From: Prevotella sp.
Lineage (GTDB): Bacteria; Bacteroidota; Bacteroidia; Bacteroidales; Bacteroidaceae
Direction of reading: 5' to 3'
DNA length: 64,000 bases
NCBI GenBank assembly: GCA_016285245.1
Contig: JAEEQH010000004.1
Span: 1 to 64,000, forward strand
The stretch's first letter is position 1. Each line of letters begins with the position of its first letter. Below the pieces are notes generated by a model. The model did not search any database. It had not been told where the DNA came from and worked only from the letters and a program-made list of their open reading frames with translations. The position numbers and the translations under genes are program-made. This document shows, one piece after another, positions 1 through 7,260 of the stretch.

Positions 1-1
1 C

Positions 2-274
2 AACAACACGCTGAAGCATACGGGTGTAGCCCGCACGCTCCTCGCCTGCCGCGCCTACTTCCAGTTCTCTGACGAGAGTGCCGCTGCGCGACAGATCACC
101 CTCAACTTCGGCGATGACGAGACCACGGGAATCATAGAATTGAAGAATTCAAGAATTGAAGAATTGAAGTCTGAAGACGGGTGGTACACGGTCGACGGCG
201 TGAAGCTTGACAAGCAGCCCACACGCAAGGGGCTCTTCATCCATAATGGACGTAAAACTGTAATAGAAAGATGA
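2..274 (+). CDS. C-terminal end of a secreted/surface protein (5' end outside window)
   Basis: An open frame runs in from the left edge and stops at the TGA at 272-274. The last ~90 residues end GWYTVDGVKLDKQPTRKG, then LFIHNGRKTVIER. This is the tail seen on many exported Prevotella/Bacteroides proteins (x-GL(Y/F)I-x-NGRK-x-V-I-x), thought to be a surface-sorting or anchoring end. Just before the tail the frame reads IIELKNSRIEELKS, encoded by a degenerate 8-bp repeat (136-169). The stop overlaps the next start by 4 bp (ATGA), so the small peptide at 271 is translationally coupled. The function of the whole protein cannot be told from this fragment. Confidence 0.8.
   Translation, partial: NNTLKHTGVARTLLACRAYFQFSDESAAARQITLNFGDDETTGIIELKNSRIEELKSEDGWYTVDGVKLDKQPTRKGLFIHNGRKTVIER
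136..169. repeat. 8-bp-period micro-repeat inside a coding tail
   Basis: Four degenerate tandem copies of agaattga/agaattca are seen, spanning 34 bp. They are translated in frame near the C-terminus of the first gene. Confidence 0.75.
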
Positions 275-480
275 AAAAGAGAATATATGTGAAGCCTGAG
301 ACACTGGCAATAGAGATTGCCCTGCAGCAGATGATTGCCGGCAGCGGCAACAGGCAGCTCGGCGAGGGCATCGTCCAGACACAGACACCGGACGACACGC
401 CCGCCGACCCCCAGGAAGAAGGCTACGAGCCGAACCGCGGACGTCAGGCACAGGACTGGGACGACGAGGACGAGGAGTAA
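271..480 (+). CDS. Small acidic-tailed peptide (69 aa), relative of the peptides at 2163 and 5104
   Basis: Starts in the ATGA overlap with the previous stop. The protein begins MKKRIYVKPETLAIEIALQQ, then MIAGS, and ends DWDDEDEE. The same skeleton (MKK-x-Y-x-x-P near the start, a hydrophobic stretch ending in L/M-x-x-GS, a variable middle, and a W-D-D-acidic tail) occurs in two smaller peptides in this window. All three lie directly downstream of a large exported protein with a conserved C-terminal tail. There is no signal peptide or membrane helix and no function is known to me. The middle is longer here (69 aa against 53-54) and rich in P, D, E and Q. Confidence 0.75.
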   Translation: MKKRIYVKPETLAIEIALQQMIAGSGNRQLGEGIVQTQTPDDTPADPQEEGYEPNRGRQAQDWDDEDEE

Positions 481-548
481 CGTGCACAGCGGCGCTCGAC
501 CTCTGGTCGCTTGCTACCGCAGGGACGCAAGAACCGACCCTTTTGTGT

Positions 549-1274
549 TTACTCGTAGTCGTCGATGACGCTGTTCATCATGTCCATCATGGGCTTGGCG
601 GCGCGGAAGATGGGCTCGACGGCGTCGAGCCACGCATCGCCCTGGAAGAAGTCGTCGGACACCTGATGCCAGCAGCAGTAGTCCTTCTGGCGCAGGTACT
701 CGACGTAGGGCCAGTCGCGGGGGAAGCCCGCTGGACAGGTCTTCAGACGCTCCAGTCCGAAGCCCTGGGGCTGGTCCCAGCTGGAGACGTCGGTGGGCGA
801 CGGGAAGCTGGTGGGTTCGGGGTTGCCGAAGTACTTCAGGAACTCCGGACTGCGGACGCAGCGGAGCCACTCGTCGGTATTGCCCATGATCTCGTTGCGA
901 CACGAGGTGAGGATGTTGGTGGGCAGCCAGTAGTTGCCGCAGGCCACCATGCAGTGGCCGGGCTCCAGGTGGAGGTAGTAGCCGCCGTGGAGCGCCTTCT
1001 TGCCGTGGGCGGCGATGTAGGCGCCGAGGTGGTTCTTGTAGGGCGACTTGTCGTTGGAGAAGCGGGTGTCGCGATAGAACCGGTAGGTGCAGTCCTTCAC
1101 GGTGAGGTGCAGGACCGAGGGGTCGAAGGTGATGATGCGGCGAATGGCCTGTTCGACGCCCTGCTCGAAGTCGGCACGGACGGCATCGTACTCCTGGCGG
1201 TGTTCCTGGAACCACTGGCGGTTGTTGTTCTTAGCCAACTGCCGCAAATACTTCAATATCCGTTTTGCATCCAT
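549..1274 (-). CDS. DUF2461 family protein (TIGR02453-like)
   Basis: A protein of about 241 aa recognised by its DUF2461 layout: the N-terminal ILKYLRQLAKNNNRQWFQEH, the central YRFYRDTRFSNDKSPYKNHL block, and the GGYYLHLEPG motif. The biochemical role of the family is not established. I chose the ATG at 1272-1274 because the family starts just before the KxLxxLxxNNxRxWF helix; an in-frame ATG 11 codons upstream also exists. A good promoter lies at 1330-1362. It is convergent with the small peptide gene on the other strand. A 35-bp piece of a diverged copy of this gene survives at 12390-12424. Confidence 0.85.
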   Translation of the reverse strand: MDAKRILKYLRQLAKNNNRQWFQEHRQEYDAVRADFEQGVEQAIRRIITFDPSVLHLTVKDCTYRFYRDTRFSNDKSPYKNHLGAYIAAHGKKALHGGYYLHLEPGHCMVACGNYWLPTNILTSCRNEIMGNTDEWLRCVRSPEFLKYFGNPEPTSFPSPTDVSSWDQPQGFGLERLKTCPAGFPRDWPYVEYLRQKDYCCWHQVSDDFFQGDAWLDAVEPIFRAAKPMMDMMNSVIDDYE

Positions 1275-1329
1275 AATGAAATAATACTTCAGAAGAAAAG
1301 TGTTCAATCTCTTTTTCGAACATCGCGGG

Positions 1330-1362
1330 CAAAGTTAAGAAGAAAAAACGAAAATCTTCAAA
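1330..1362 (-). promoter_or_regulatory. Promoter of the DUF2461 gene
   Basis: On the minus strand, TAACTTTG (1330-1337) is preceded after a 21-bp spacer by TTTG (1359-1362). This matches the Bacteroidota -7/-33 consensus. Confidence 0.65.
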
Positions 1363-1450
1363 AATCCTTCGAAAAATAGCCTTCCGACATCAATTTTCGT
1401 TAGGAAACCGCCGGAAAAGGCCCAGCAGCCCTTGAAGGGTTCGTTGCCAT

Positions 1451-1497
1451 TGATCAAGGGGTCGGAGAAGGTGATCACTTTCTCCGACCCCTTGATT
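1451..1497. repeat. Boundary repeat R1, with an inverted copy (hairpin)
   Basis: The first of four copies of a ~25-27-bp repeat beginning TGATCAAGGGGTCGGAGAA and closing GGTGATCA. Here it is followed by an inverted copy, giving a perfect 17-bp inverted repeat (arms 1453-1469 and 1480-1496) around a TGATCA-containing loop. It is not followed by a T-run on either strand, so a simple intrinsic terminator is unlikely. It separates the DUF2461 gene from the HTH gene. Confidence 0.8.
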
Positions 1498-1546
1498 ATA
1501 CATGAGAATCAGCCCGGTTGTTTTTTCATGAAGTACTCCGAGCAGC

Positions 1547-1888
1547 CTATACAAATGCCTCTTCGGCTACCATGTTGGGATATGCCACCTGCTCATCGTA
1601 AATCAGGTTGATGCCAAGAGCATCCTCCAGTTTTGATAGCGTATCAAGCGACATATTCTCTTTACCCTTTAGAATCTTTGACACGTACTGCTGGGTGCAG
1701 TCCATGCGCTCAGCGAGAGCTTTCTGCGTCAACCCCTCCTGCTTCATCTGCAACAGCACCTTCACGGCAATCTTCTGTGAGTGCCGCAGCCACGACCAGT
1801 TGTCGCGCCTCCATTCTGCCTCCTCGCGCCATGTTGATGGTGTACCGCTCTGGTGAGCTTCGAGGAATTCAAGTGTTTTCTTCTTCAT
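1547..1888 (-). CDS. XRE-type helix-turn-helix protein, orphan antitoxin-like
   Basis: A 113-aa protein. The second half is a Cro/C1-type HTH: EGLTQKALAERMDCTQQYVS, then KILKGKENMSLDTLSKLEDALG. The N-terminal half (LEFLEAHQSGTPSTWREEAE) resembles the antitoxin partner found beside ~190-aa Bacteroidales toxin-like proteins. Likely role: DNA-binding antitoxin/autoregulator. Directly upstream on the same strand is a 29-codon remnant of the expected toxin gene whose last codons carry a strong AGGAGGT Shine-Dalgarno; such an SD is unusual in this phylum. With no intact toxin in the window the antitoxin is orphaned; it could still regulate or neutralise toxins elsewhere. Confidence 0.8.
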   Translation of the reverse strand: MKKKTLEFLEAHQSGTPSTWREEAEWRRDNWSWLRHSQKIAVKVLLQMKQEGLTQKALAERMDCTQQYVSKILKGKENMSLDTLSKLEDALGINLIYDEQVAYPNMVAEEAFV

Positions 1889-1889
1889 A

Positions 1890-1979
1890 TTACCTCCTTT
1901 TTTTCAAGGCATTGTCCACTACACCATCGTAGCGTACTGCCCATAGAGTGTTATTATCGAGAATCTTGTCGAATGTCAT
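1890..1979 (-). pseudogene. 29-codon remnant of a toxin-like gene upstream of the HTH antitoxin
   Basis: Reads MTFDKILDNNTLWAVRYDGV, then VDNALKKRR and stop. The FDKILDN-x-x-LWAVRYDG opening is, from memory, the conserved N-terminus of ~190-aa Bacteroidales proteins that precede an XRE antitoxin. Here the frame leaves that sequence after ~25 codons and ends in AAAAAAAGGAGGTAA, which supplies the SD for the next gene. It looks like an internal deletion that kept the promoter and start of the toxin and fused them to the antitoxin's leader. It may now act only as a leader peptide. Confidence 0.6.
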
Positions 1980-2001
1980 ACGTTATCTGTTTTATCCGCT
2001 G

Positions 2002-2033
2002 CAAAGGTATGAAGAAATTTCGAGAAAAACAAC
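2002..2033 (-). promoter_or_regulatory. Promoter of the toxin-remnant/antitoxin unit
   Basis: TACCTTTG on the minus strand (2002-2009) is a good -7 box. The -33 position 20 bp upstream is weaker (GTTG, 2030-2033). Confidence 0.5.
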
Positions 2034-2083
2034 TGCCAGTTGTGGTAATCGTCTTTTTTTTATTTTTTTAATCAAAGGTGGTT

Positions 2084-2108
2084 ATCAAGGGGTCGGAGAA
2101 GGTGATCA
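2084..2108. repeat. Boundary repeat R2
   Basis: A 25-bp copy, in the same orientation as R1, starting ATCAAGGGGTCGGAGAA and ending GGTGATCA. It abuts the terminator of the peptide gene and lies between the antitoxin promoter and cassette 1. Confidence 0.8.
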
Positions 2109-2111
2109 TAA

Positions 2112-2142
2112 AAAACGCTCAGGGTGGTTCCCTGAGCGTTTT
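2112..2142 (-). terminator. Intrinsic terminator of cassette 1
   Basis: Stem AAAACGCTCAGGG / CCCTGAGCGTTTT with a 5-nt loop. On the minus strand it is followed by a T-run, just downstream of the small peptide gene. A near-identical copy closes cassette 2. Confidence 0.8.
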
Positions 2143-2162
2143 CGTTTTCGTATGTGAGGTTT

Positions 2163-2324
2163 TTACTCTTCGTAGTCGTCGTCATCCCAGTCAGAGTTGC
2201 GCTGCTGGCGGGAAAGCACCGTGCCTCCATTATATGTACCAGTTAATTTGGGGCTACCTGTCAACAGTTGTGTTGTCTGTATCTTTACCACCTTCAAGGT
2301 TGGTGCAATATATGTCTTTTTCAT
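2163..2324 (-). CDS. Small acidic-tailed peptide of cassette 1 (53 aa)
   Basis: The frame reads MKKTYIAPTLKVVKIQTTQL, LTGSPKLTGTYNGGTVLSRQ, QRNSDWDDDDYEE. It follows the large secreted gene by 37 bp and precedes a strong terminator, so it is the last gene of a two-gene unit. It is nearly identical to the peptide at 5104-5268 and shares a skeleton with the one at 271-480. Near-identity over the whole length, together with indels that stay in frame, shows it is really coding. There is no signal peptide. A role as a partner, chaperone or marker for the secreted protein is inference only. Confidence 0.75.
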   Translation of the reverse strand: MKKTYIAPTLKVVKIQTTQLLTGSPKLTGTYNGGTVLSRQQRNSDWDDDDYEE

Positions 2325-2361
2325 ATCGTTTTCCTTTTAAGAGTTTATTCTAATTTCTTGA

Positions 2362-4848
2362 TTACTTCATCTGCTGTCCAGCTACGTTGAACTTCACGCC
2401 ATTCTTGTAGATGGCAATCTTACCATTCTCCAGGTATGCGCCATTCTTCTTAGCTGTCTCGGCAGCAGCCTTAACGCTCTCTACTGCAGTTTCGTCACCG
2501 AATGACATACGAAGAGCGCGAGCCCCGGAAATAACCTCGTTGAACTGAAGATAAGCCTTACCTGCGGCAACAGTTGCAGGAGTGCCGACTATCTTCTGGA
2601 ATTCAGCAAAGTCATCTGAATCATCATCTGGCGTACTATTATTATTAACGCCAAGTACATAGCGAGTTACGCCACTACCAGCATCAACGGCTGCTCCTGT
2701 ACCGGCAACCATCAGGTTTGCAGAAACATCAGTATCGCTACTACCTACAACAGGAATAGTGTAGTTTCCTGCAGCACCCTTCAGAAGCAAGCCGGTACCA
2801 GCAGGAACAGTTCCTGTAACCTGAGACTTTGTAACAACATCTCCACTATGACCAGTAATCATATATGCCTCCATGCCTTCTGTAGCCTTTGAGAAATCAA
2901 GTGCATATGCGCTGCTGAAGGTAGCCCAGCCATAAGTACCGATGGTGGCGGAGACAGAGTTTCCATAATAAGTCAGTTGGAAATTGTCAAATACAGTCCA
3001 GTCATTAGTTACCGCCGTAGATTTTTTCACGCCAACGCGTAAAGCGCCATCTTCGTCCACGACAAAGAACAACTCGTTGTTATAGTAATTGTTATCAAAT
3101 GTCTTGCTTGCATCTTCCTGACCATCTGGGACATATTTTCCACTCTTTAATGTTGTGAAACCATGATCAGCATCTGCTTCTGCCTTACCTTCAGATACAA
3201 CATTTACCAACGCTATTTCTGTACTATTAGCATAAAGAATAGCATTGCGTACAGTTGCATCTGCATCAGCAGCATCGCCATTACGATAGAACCCCTGCAT
3301 CGTCAACTTATATGCGCCAGGCTTCAAACCAGTCAGTGTCTGATAAACATCAAAATTAGTATTTTGTTTTTCAGCATTATAGTTGGTATTCAATCCATTT
3401 AAAGTAGGGCTTCCTTGCCATTTTGCATTTTCAGTGTTATCATTACGGTTGAAGTTGGCTGCGGGGATATAGAAAGTAGCATCAACACCATTGGAAGCAG
3501 TAGCAGCAACCAAACGAGCAACATTTTCATCCTTCCATTCTGCAGCAGTCATTACTGTCCATTTTGCAGCATCATCTGTACTAGCGCCAACAGTTAAGTC
3601 CCCACCAACTGCGCCAGCTGTCAAATTACCAGAACCATTATTGATTGTGTAGTAGCCTGCGCCATCAGAAGCAATAGTCCACCCCTGTGCTGCACCATCT
3701 GTCCACACACCATTAAGGTAATGATTATCTCCACCATTAGAAATCTGAGTATCTAAATGATAAGAACCACCAGGTTGAACAGACAAGGAAACTACATGAC
3801 CTATTGAGTTTGTAATAGCATGTGTACTCCAGTTGTTTCCTCCAGCAAAATAAGCGCCATTAGCCTTATTCTTAAAGTAATAGGCTCCATTATCAAAAGT
3901 AGCTTGTGCAAATACCACTTTTACAACTGTTGAATTATCATTATTTATAGTACTTGAGCTAGCATTGTCTGATACATAATAATATTGGTGATCACCATAG
4001 GTTATTGTATTTTCATCTGAACCTTCAAGAGTAACAGTTGCATCAACAACACCTTCACGAACTACTTCTGACTTTATTTCTGTTTCAGCATCTGAAATTG
4101 TTGCAACGTACTTTATGGTATAATTTGCTAATGCTTCATCATAGATTGCCCAAGTCTGGATATTGTCAAAACTCTGATTTGAATAATACTTATCCGTTGA
4201 AAAATTGATTTTTGAAAGTGTCGTTGCATCAGCTATCTTTGTTTCTGCGAGATGTGAAGTTTTTTTATCCAATGATGTAATGGTTGCATAAACACCATCA
4301 GATTTACATTCTATTACGAAATGAAAAGCCGGAACAGCTGAATATCGGTTTACTGCATTTGAACTCACTTTCGGAACCGTTAATGTACATATCGCAGAAC
4401 TTGGACTCTTTTCGCTTGTTACACTTGCAGAAGTACTATTACAATTATTTGTAACCGTCAATACATCTCCACTTGCACACGTTATGCGCATATTTTGGGA
4501 ATTTCCAGTCGCAGCGCTTTCCGAAGCTAGTCCAAAATCGAATTCCAATCTCCATTTGTCAGCAGACGTCAATCTTGAATCTGAAAATGTAAAATAACCT
4601 GTTCGATTAGCGCCATTTCTGTTATTAATCAATTCAATATAATGACCAGACTCCGCATCACTTGTATCATACAGATTTTGATAAGTTGTGATATTTCCAT
4701 TAGGGAAAGTCCAACCACTTGTATATGTCGATTCATTCTCAAAATCGACATTGTCAATGGCTAATTCATCCGCCCACACAGAATTTGCCCCCCCCAGTAG
4801 GCATACTGCCACGAGGAGCGTCTTAGTTAATAAATAGAATTGCTTCAT
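2362..4848 (-). CDS. Cassette 1 large secreted multidomain protein (828 aa)
   Basis: Starts MKQFYLLTKTLLVAVCLLGG, a signal peptide ending near SVWA. Roughly 30-240 is a concanavalin/LamG-like β-sandwich region (NVDFENESTYTSGWTFPNG). About 300-440 resembles a ricin-like or glycan-binding module (GAYYFKNKANGAYFAGG; GYYTINNGSGNLTAG). About 460-620 is a DVYQTLTGLKPGAYKLTMQG module common in Prevotella secreted proteins. From ~630 comes a YGWATFSS...VPAGTGLLLKG domain, then the tail GKIAIYKNGVKFNVAGQQMK. The first ~25 and last ~200 residues are nearly the same as in the protein at 5307-6974, while the middle differs completely. Probably a surface glycan-binding or adhesive protein; no catalytic motif recognised. 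Confidence 0.85.
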   Translation of the reverse strand: MKQFYLLTKTLLVAVCLLGGANSVWADELAIDNVDFENESTYTSGWTFPNGNITTYQNLYDTSDAESGHYIELINNRNGANRTGYFTFSDSRLTSADKWRLEFDFGLASESAATGNSQNMRITCASGDVLTVTNNCNSTSASVTSEKSPSSAICTLTVPKVSSNAVNRYSAVPAFHFVIECKSDGVYATITSLDKKTSHLAETKIADATTLSKINFSTDKYYSNQSFDNIQTWAIYDEALANYTIKYVATISDAETEIKSEVVREGVVDATVTLEGSDENTITYGDHQYYYVSDNASSSTINNDNSTVVKVVFAQATFDNGAYYFKNKANGAYFAGGNNWSTHAITNSIGHVVSLSVQPGGSYHLDTQISNGGDNHYLNGVWTDGAAQGWTIASDGAGYYTINNGSGNLTAGAVGGDLTVGASTDDAAKWTVMTAAEWKDENVARLVAATASNGVDATFYIPAANFNRNDNTENAKWQGSPTLNGLNTNYNAEKQNTNFDVYQTLTGLKPGAYKLTMQGFYRNGDAADADATVRNAILYANSTEIALVNVVSEGKAEADADHGFTTLKSGKYVPDGQEDASKTFDNNYYNNELFFVVDEDGALRVGVKKSTAVTNDWTVFDNFQLTYYGNSVSATIGTYGWATFSSAYALDFSKATEGMEAYMITGHSGDVVTKSQVTGTVPAGTGLLLKGAAGNYTIPVVGSSDTDVSANLMVAGTGAAVDAGSGVTRYVLGVNNNSTPDDDSDDFAEFQKIVGTPATVAAGKAYLQFNEVISGARALRMSFGDETAVESVKAAAETAKKNGAYLENGKIAIYKNGVKFNVAGQQMK

Positions 4849-4934
4849 TTTTAATTTATTTTGTTAGTATATATAGTCAATAGAATGATTCGTAGTTTGT
4901 TCGGTAGGAGCCATAGATTGCGAAAACTCCGCCG

Positions 4935-4966
4935 CAAAGGTAAGCATTTTATTTCGTACTAACAAA
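4935..4966 (-). promoter_or_regulatory. Promoter of cassette 1
   Basis: TACCTTTG (4935-4942) and TTTG (4963-4966) on the minus strand with a 20-bp spacer. The surrounding ~150 bp is almost identical to the promoter region of cassette 2. Confidence 0.8.
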
Positions 4967-5011
4967 TAAAACACCAAGAATTTTATATAAACAGGCAATA
5001 ATCAGGCGATT

Positions 5012-5050
5012 AACAAGGGGTCTTGATCAAGGGGTCGGAGAAGGTGATCA
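5012..5050. repeat. Boundary repeat R3 (full copy plus partial copy)
   Basis: The full 27-bp copy (5024-5050) has TGATCA at both ends. A partial copy of the AACAAGGGGTC part precedes it at 5012-5022. It sits between cassettes 1 and 2, next to the cassette 2 terminator. Confidence 0.8.
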
Positions 5051-5052
5051 TA

Positions 5053-5084
5053 AAAAACGCCCAGGGTGGTTCCCTGAGCGTTTT
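5053..5084 (-). terminator. Intrinsic terminator of cassette 2
   Basis: Same hairpin as at 2112-2142 with one mismatch in the stem (GCCC opposite GAGC), followed by a T-run on the minus strand. Confidence 0.75.
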
Positions 5085-5103
5085 CGTTTTCGTATGTGAG
5101 TTT

Positions 5104-5268
5104 TTACTCTTCGCAGTCGTCGTCATCCCAGCCAGAGTCGCGCTGCTGGCGGGAAAGCACCGTGCCTCCTTCTTTATATGTACCATTTAATTTGGGGCTA
5201 CCTGTCAAAAGTTGTGTTGTCTGTATCTTTACCACCTTCAAGGTTGGTGCAATATATGTCTTTTTCAT
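5104..5268 (-). CDS. Small acidic-tailed peptide of cassette 2 (54 aa)
   Basis: Reads MKKTYIAPTLKVVKIQTTQL, LTGSPKLNGTYKEGGTVLSR, QQRDSGWDDDDCEE. It differs from the cassette 1 peptide by one inserted residue and a few substitutions, and keeps the frame. It lies 38 bp downstream of its large secreted gene, mirroring cassette 1. Function unknown. The conserved elements are the MKKTYIAP start, the QLLTGSP centre and the WDDDD-EE end. Confidence 0.75.
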   Translation of the reverse strand: MKKTYIAPTLKVVKIQTTQLLTGSPKLNGTYKEGGTVLSRQQRDSGWDDDDCEE

Positions 5269-5306
5269 ATCGTTTTCCTTTTTGAGTGTTTATTCTAATT
5301 TCTTGA

Positions 5307-6974
5307 TTACTTCATCTGCTGTCCAGCTACGTTGAACTTCACACCATTCTTGTAGATGGCAATCTTACCATTCTCCAAGTATGCACCATTCTTCTTAGCT
5401 GTCTCAGCAGCAGCCTTAACGCTCTTCACAGCAGTAATGGCATCACCCTCAAAACGCATAGAACGAGCTAAACTCTCACCTACAAACTCAAGATAAGCCT
5501 TCCCTTTAGCAACTGTTGCAGGAGTGCCGACTATCTTCTGGAATTCAGCTTCACCACCATCACTTACGCCAAGAACATACCTTGTATTGCCTCCCACTGC
5601 ACTTACAGCTTCCCCTGTACCTGCAACAAGTTTATTTGCGGAAACATCAGTAGAGCTGCTACCAACGATTGGTATATTGTAGTCCCCTGCAGCACCCTTC
5701 AGAAGCAGGCCAGTACCAGCAGGAACAGTTCCTGTAACCTGAGACTTTGTAACAACATTACCTTCATGACCAGTAATCATATATGCCTCCAAGCCTTCTG
5801 TAGCCTTTGAAAAATCAAGTGCATAATCGCTGCTGAAGGTAGCCCAGCCATAAGACGAGATTGAAGCTGTTACGGGAAGCAGGTCTAGGTGAGACCATGC
5901 TGCATACAGACCAACTGTAATGTCACCAGTTTCAAAATCATCATGAGTAAGTGTGTATGTTTGAGTCTTCACAACATTAGACGTACAATTCTGAACTGCG
6001 GATACGGTAATAACTTTACCAACACGTGTAACAGTCAATGTAACGTTGGCTTTATGAAGAACAGTTGGAAAATCATCAAAATAACCACCTGTTGAAGATG
6101 TCAGAGTAAAGTAACCTGGAGAAGATGTTTCTTCTGTTCGGAAGTAATATCCTGCGCCATCCGATTCTCCGCCCCAATAATCTGAACGAAGGTCGAAATA
6201 TTTGGTACCATTTATAATTCGAACATACCAGTTGTCACCATATCCTATTTTACTGCTATAGTTAATGAAATTCAGAGTAAGTGACTTATCTGCGCCGAGC
6301 GTAAAATCCTGATGTGTTGCATTTGTTCCATTATAATCAGCATGGTTATCACCTCTACCAATAAGAGTACCAGTAAATTCATCAGAAATCTCGTCCGTAA
6401 TGTTGGTGAGAACAGCATGATTAGCACCAAAATCTACAGTAAGATCTTTATCCGCATCTAAGGTATTTTCAGGACTAATTATTCGAAGATAATGTCTTTC
6501 AGATGATGATGTCGTAATTTCTGCATAATATGTTACTTGCGTTCTATATCTTTGGATTGTTAATTCAACTGTAGCACCCGTGATGACTGTCTTTAAAAAA
6601 GCTTTATATCCAGAAGCTTCAGTCCACCAATCACAATCGAAAGATTCTGGATATCCGAATTGCCACCAACCATTACCAGGAGCGCTGCTAAAATAGAATC
6701 CGCCACTACTCTCAACAGCCATCTTAGCACTGCCATCCTGTTTTAAATCAACATAATAGCCATAATTATCTTCAGGATTTTCCCCTATTGATGATACTGT
6801 AAAATTCAGAGTCAGGGTTTTGTTGGCAGCGACAGTATAGCTGTGCTTATTTGCAGTCCACGCTTCACCAACGTTTCCCATAGTAGCTATGGTTTCACCC
6901 CACACAGAACTTGCCCCCCCCAGTAGGCATACTGCCACGAGGAGCGTCTTAGTTAATAAATAGAATTGCTTCAT
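5307..6974 (-). CDS. Cassette 2 large secreted protein (555 aa)
   Basis: I chose the ATG at 6972-6974 because it gives the same signal peptide as cassette 1 (MKQFYLLTKTLLVAVCLLGG...SVWG); the frame is open 30 codons further upstream, but that stretch is promoter and leader. The middle (~30-390) contains repeated β-rich modules of the pattern KTLTLNF...NYGYYVDLKQDG...ELTIQRY and KSLTLNFINYSSKIGYGDNW, different from cassette 1. From about 395 come the YGWATFSSDYALDFSKATEG domain and the tail GKIAIYKNGVKFNVAGQQMK, almost identical to cassette 1. Likely a surface-exposed binding protein; no enzyme motif seen. Confidence 0.85.
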   Translation of the reverse strand: MKQFYLLTKTLLVAVCLLGGASSVWGETIATMGNVGEAWTANKHSYTVAANKTLTLNFTVSSIGENPEDNYGYYVDLKQDGSAKMAVESSGGFYFSSAPGNGWWQFGYPESFDCDWWTEASGYKAFLKTVITGATVELTIQRYRTQVTYYAEITTSSSERHYLRIISPENTLDADKDLTVDFGANHAVLTNITDEISDEFTGTLIGRGDNHADYNGTNATHQDFTLGADKSLTLNFINYSSKIGYGDNWYVRIINGTKYFDLRSDYWGGESDGAGYYFRTEETSSPGYFTLTSSTGGYFDDFPTVLHKANVTLTVTRVGKVITVSAVQNCTSNVVKTQTYTLTHDDFETGDITVGLYAAWSHLDLLPVTASISSYGWATFSSDYALDFSKATEGLEAYMITGHEGNVVTKSQVTGTVPAGTGLLLKGAAGDYNIPIVGSSSTDVSANKLVAGTGEAVSAVGGNTRYVLGVSDGGEAEFQKIVGTPATVAKGKAYLEFVGESLARSMRFEGDAITAVKSVKAAAETAKKNGAYLENGKIAIYKNGVKFNVAGQQMK

Positions 6975-7061
6975 TTTTTTATTTGTTTTGTTAGTATATA
7001 TTGTCAATAGAATGATTCGAAGTTTGTTCAGTAGGAGCCATAGATTGCGAAAACTCCGCCG

Positions 7062-7093
7062 CAAAGATAAGCATTTTATTTTGTACTAACAAA
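7062..7093 (-). promoter_or_regulatory. Promoter of cassette 2
   Basis: TATCTTTG (7062-7069) with TTTG (7090-7093) and a 20-bp spacer on the minus strand. The flanking sequence is duplicated from or to cassette 1. Confidence 0.8.
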
Positions 7094-7141
7094 TAAAACA
7101 CCAAGAATTTTATATAAACGGCAATAATCAGGCGATTAAGT

Positions 7142-7183
7142 TGATCAAGGGGGCGGAGATCAAGGGGGCAGAGAATGTAATCA
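7142..7183. repeat. Boundary repeat R4 (degenerate, two overlapping copies)
   Basis: TGATCAAGGGGGCGGAG is followed directly by ATCAAGGGGGCAGAGAATG and TAATCA. These are two drifted copies of the boundary repeat in the same orientation, between cassette 2 and the nuclease-helicase operon. Confidence 0.7.
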
Positions 7184-7200
7184 AAAAAAATGGCAAAATG

Positions 7201-7232
7201 TTTGTTATATTAAACATAATTGACCATCTTTG
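7201..7232 (+). promoter_or_regulatory. Orphan promoter pointing into the 3' end of the helicase gene
   Basis: TTTG (7201-7204), a 20-bp spacer and CATCTTTG (7225-7232), followed by CACCC, as in other promoters here. No plus-strand gene follows. It would drive antisense RNA into the helicase gene, or it is left over from a lost gene. Confidence 0.4.
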
Positions 7233-7260
7233 CACCCGATAATATACAGTCAAGGTCTTC

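Noticed and set aside
1451..1497. Hairpin as intrinsic terminator of the HTH gene
   Set aside because: No T-run on either side, and the same sequence recurs without the inverted partner next to genuine terminators.
6975..7064. Longer start for the cassette 2 protein
   Set aside because: The extension covers the leader and -7 box, and the paralogue starts at the equivalent MKQFYLLTK.
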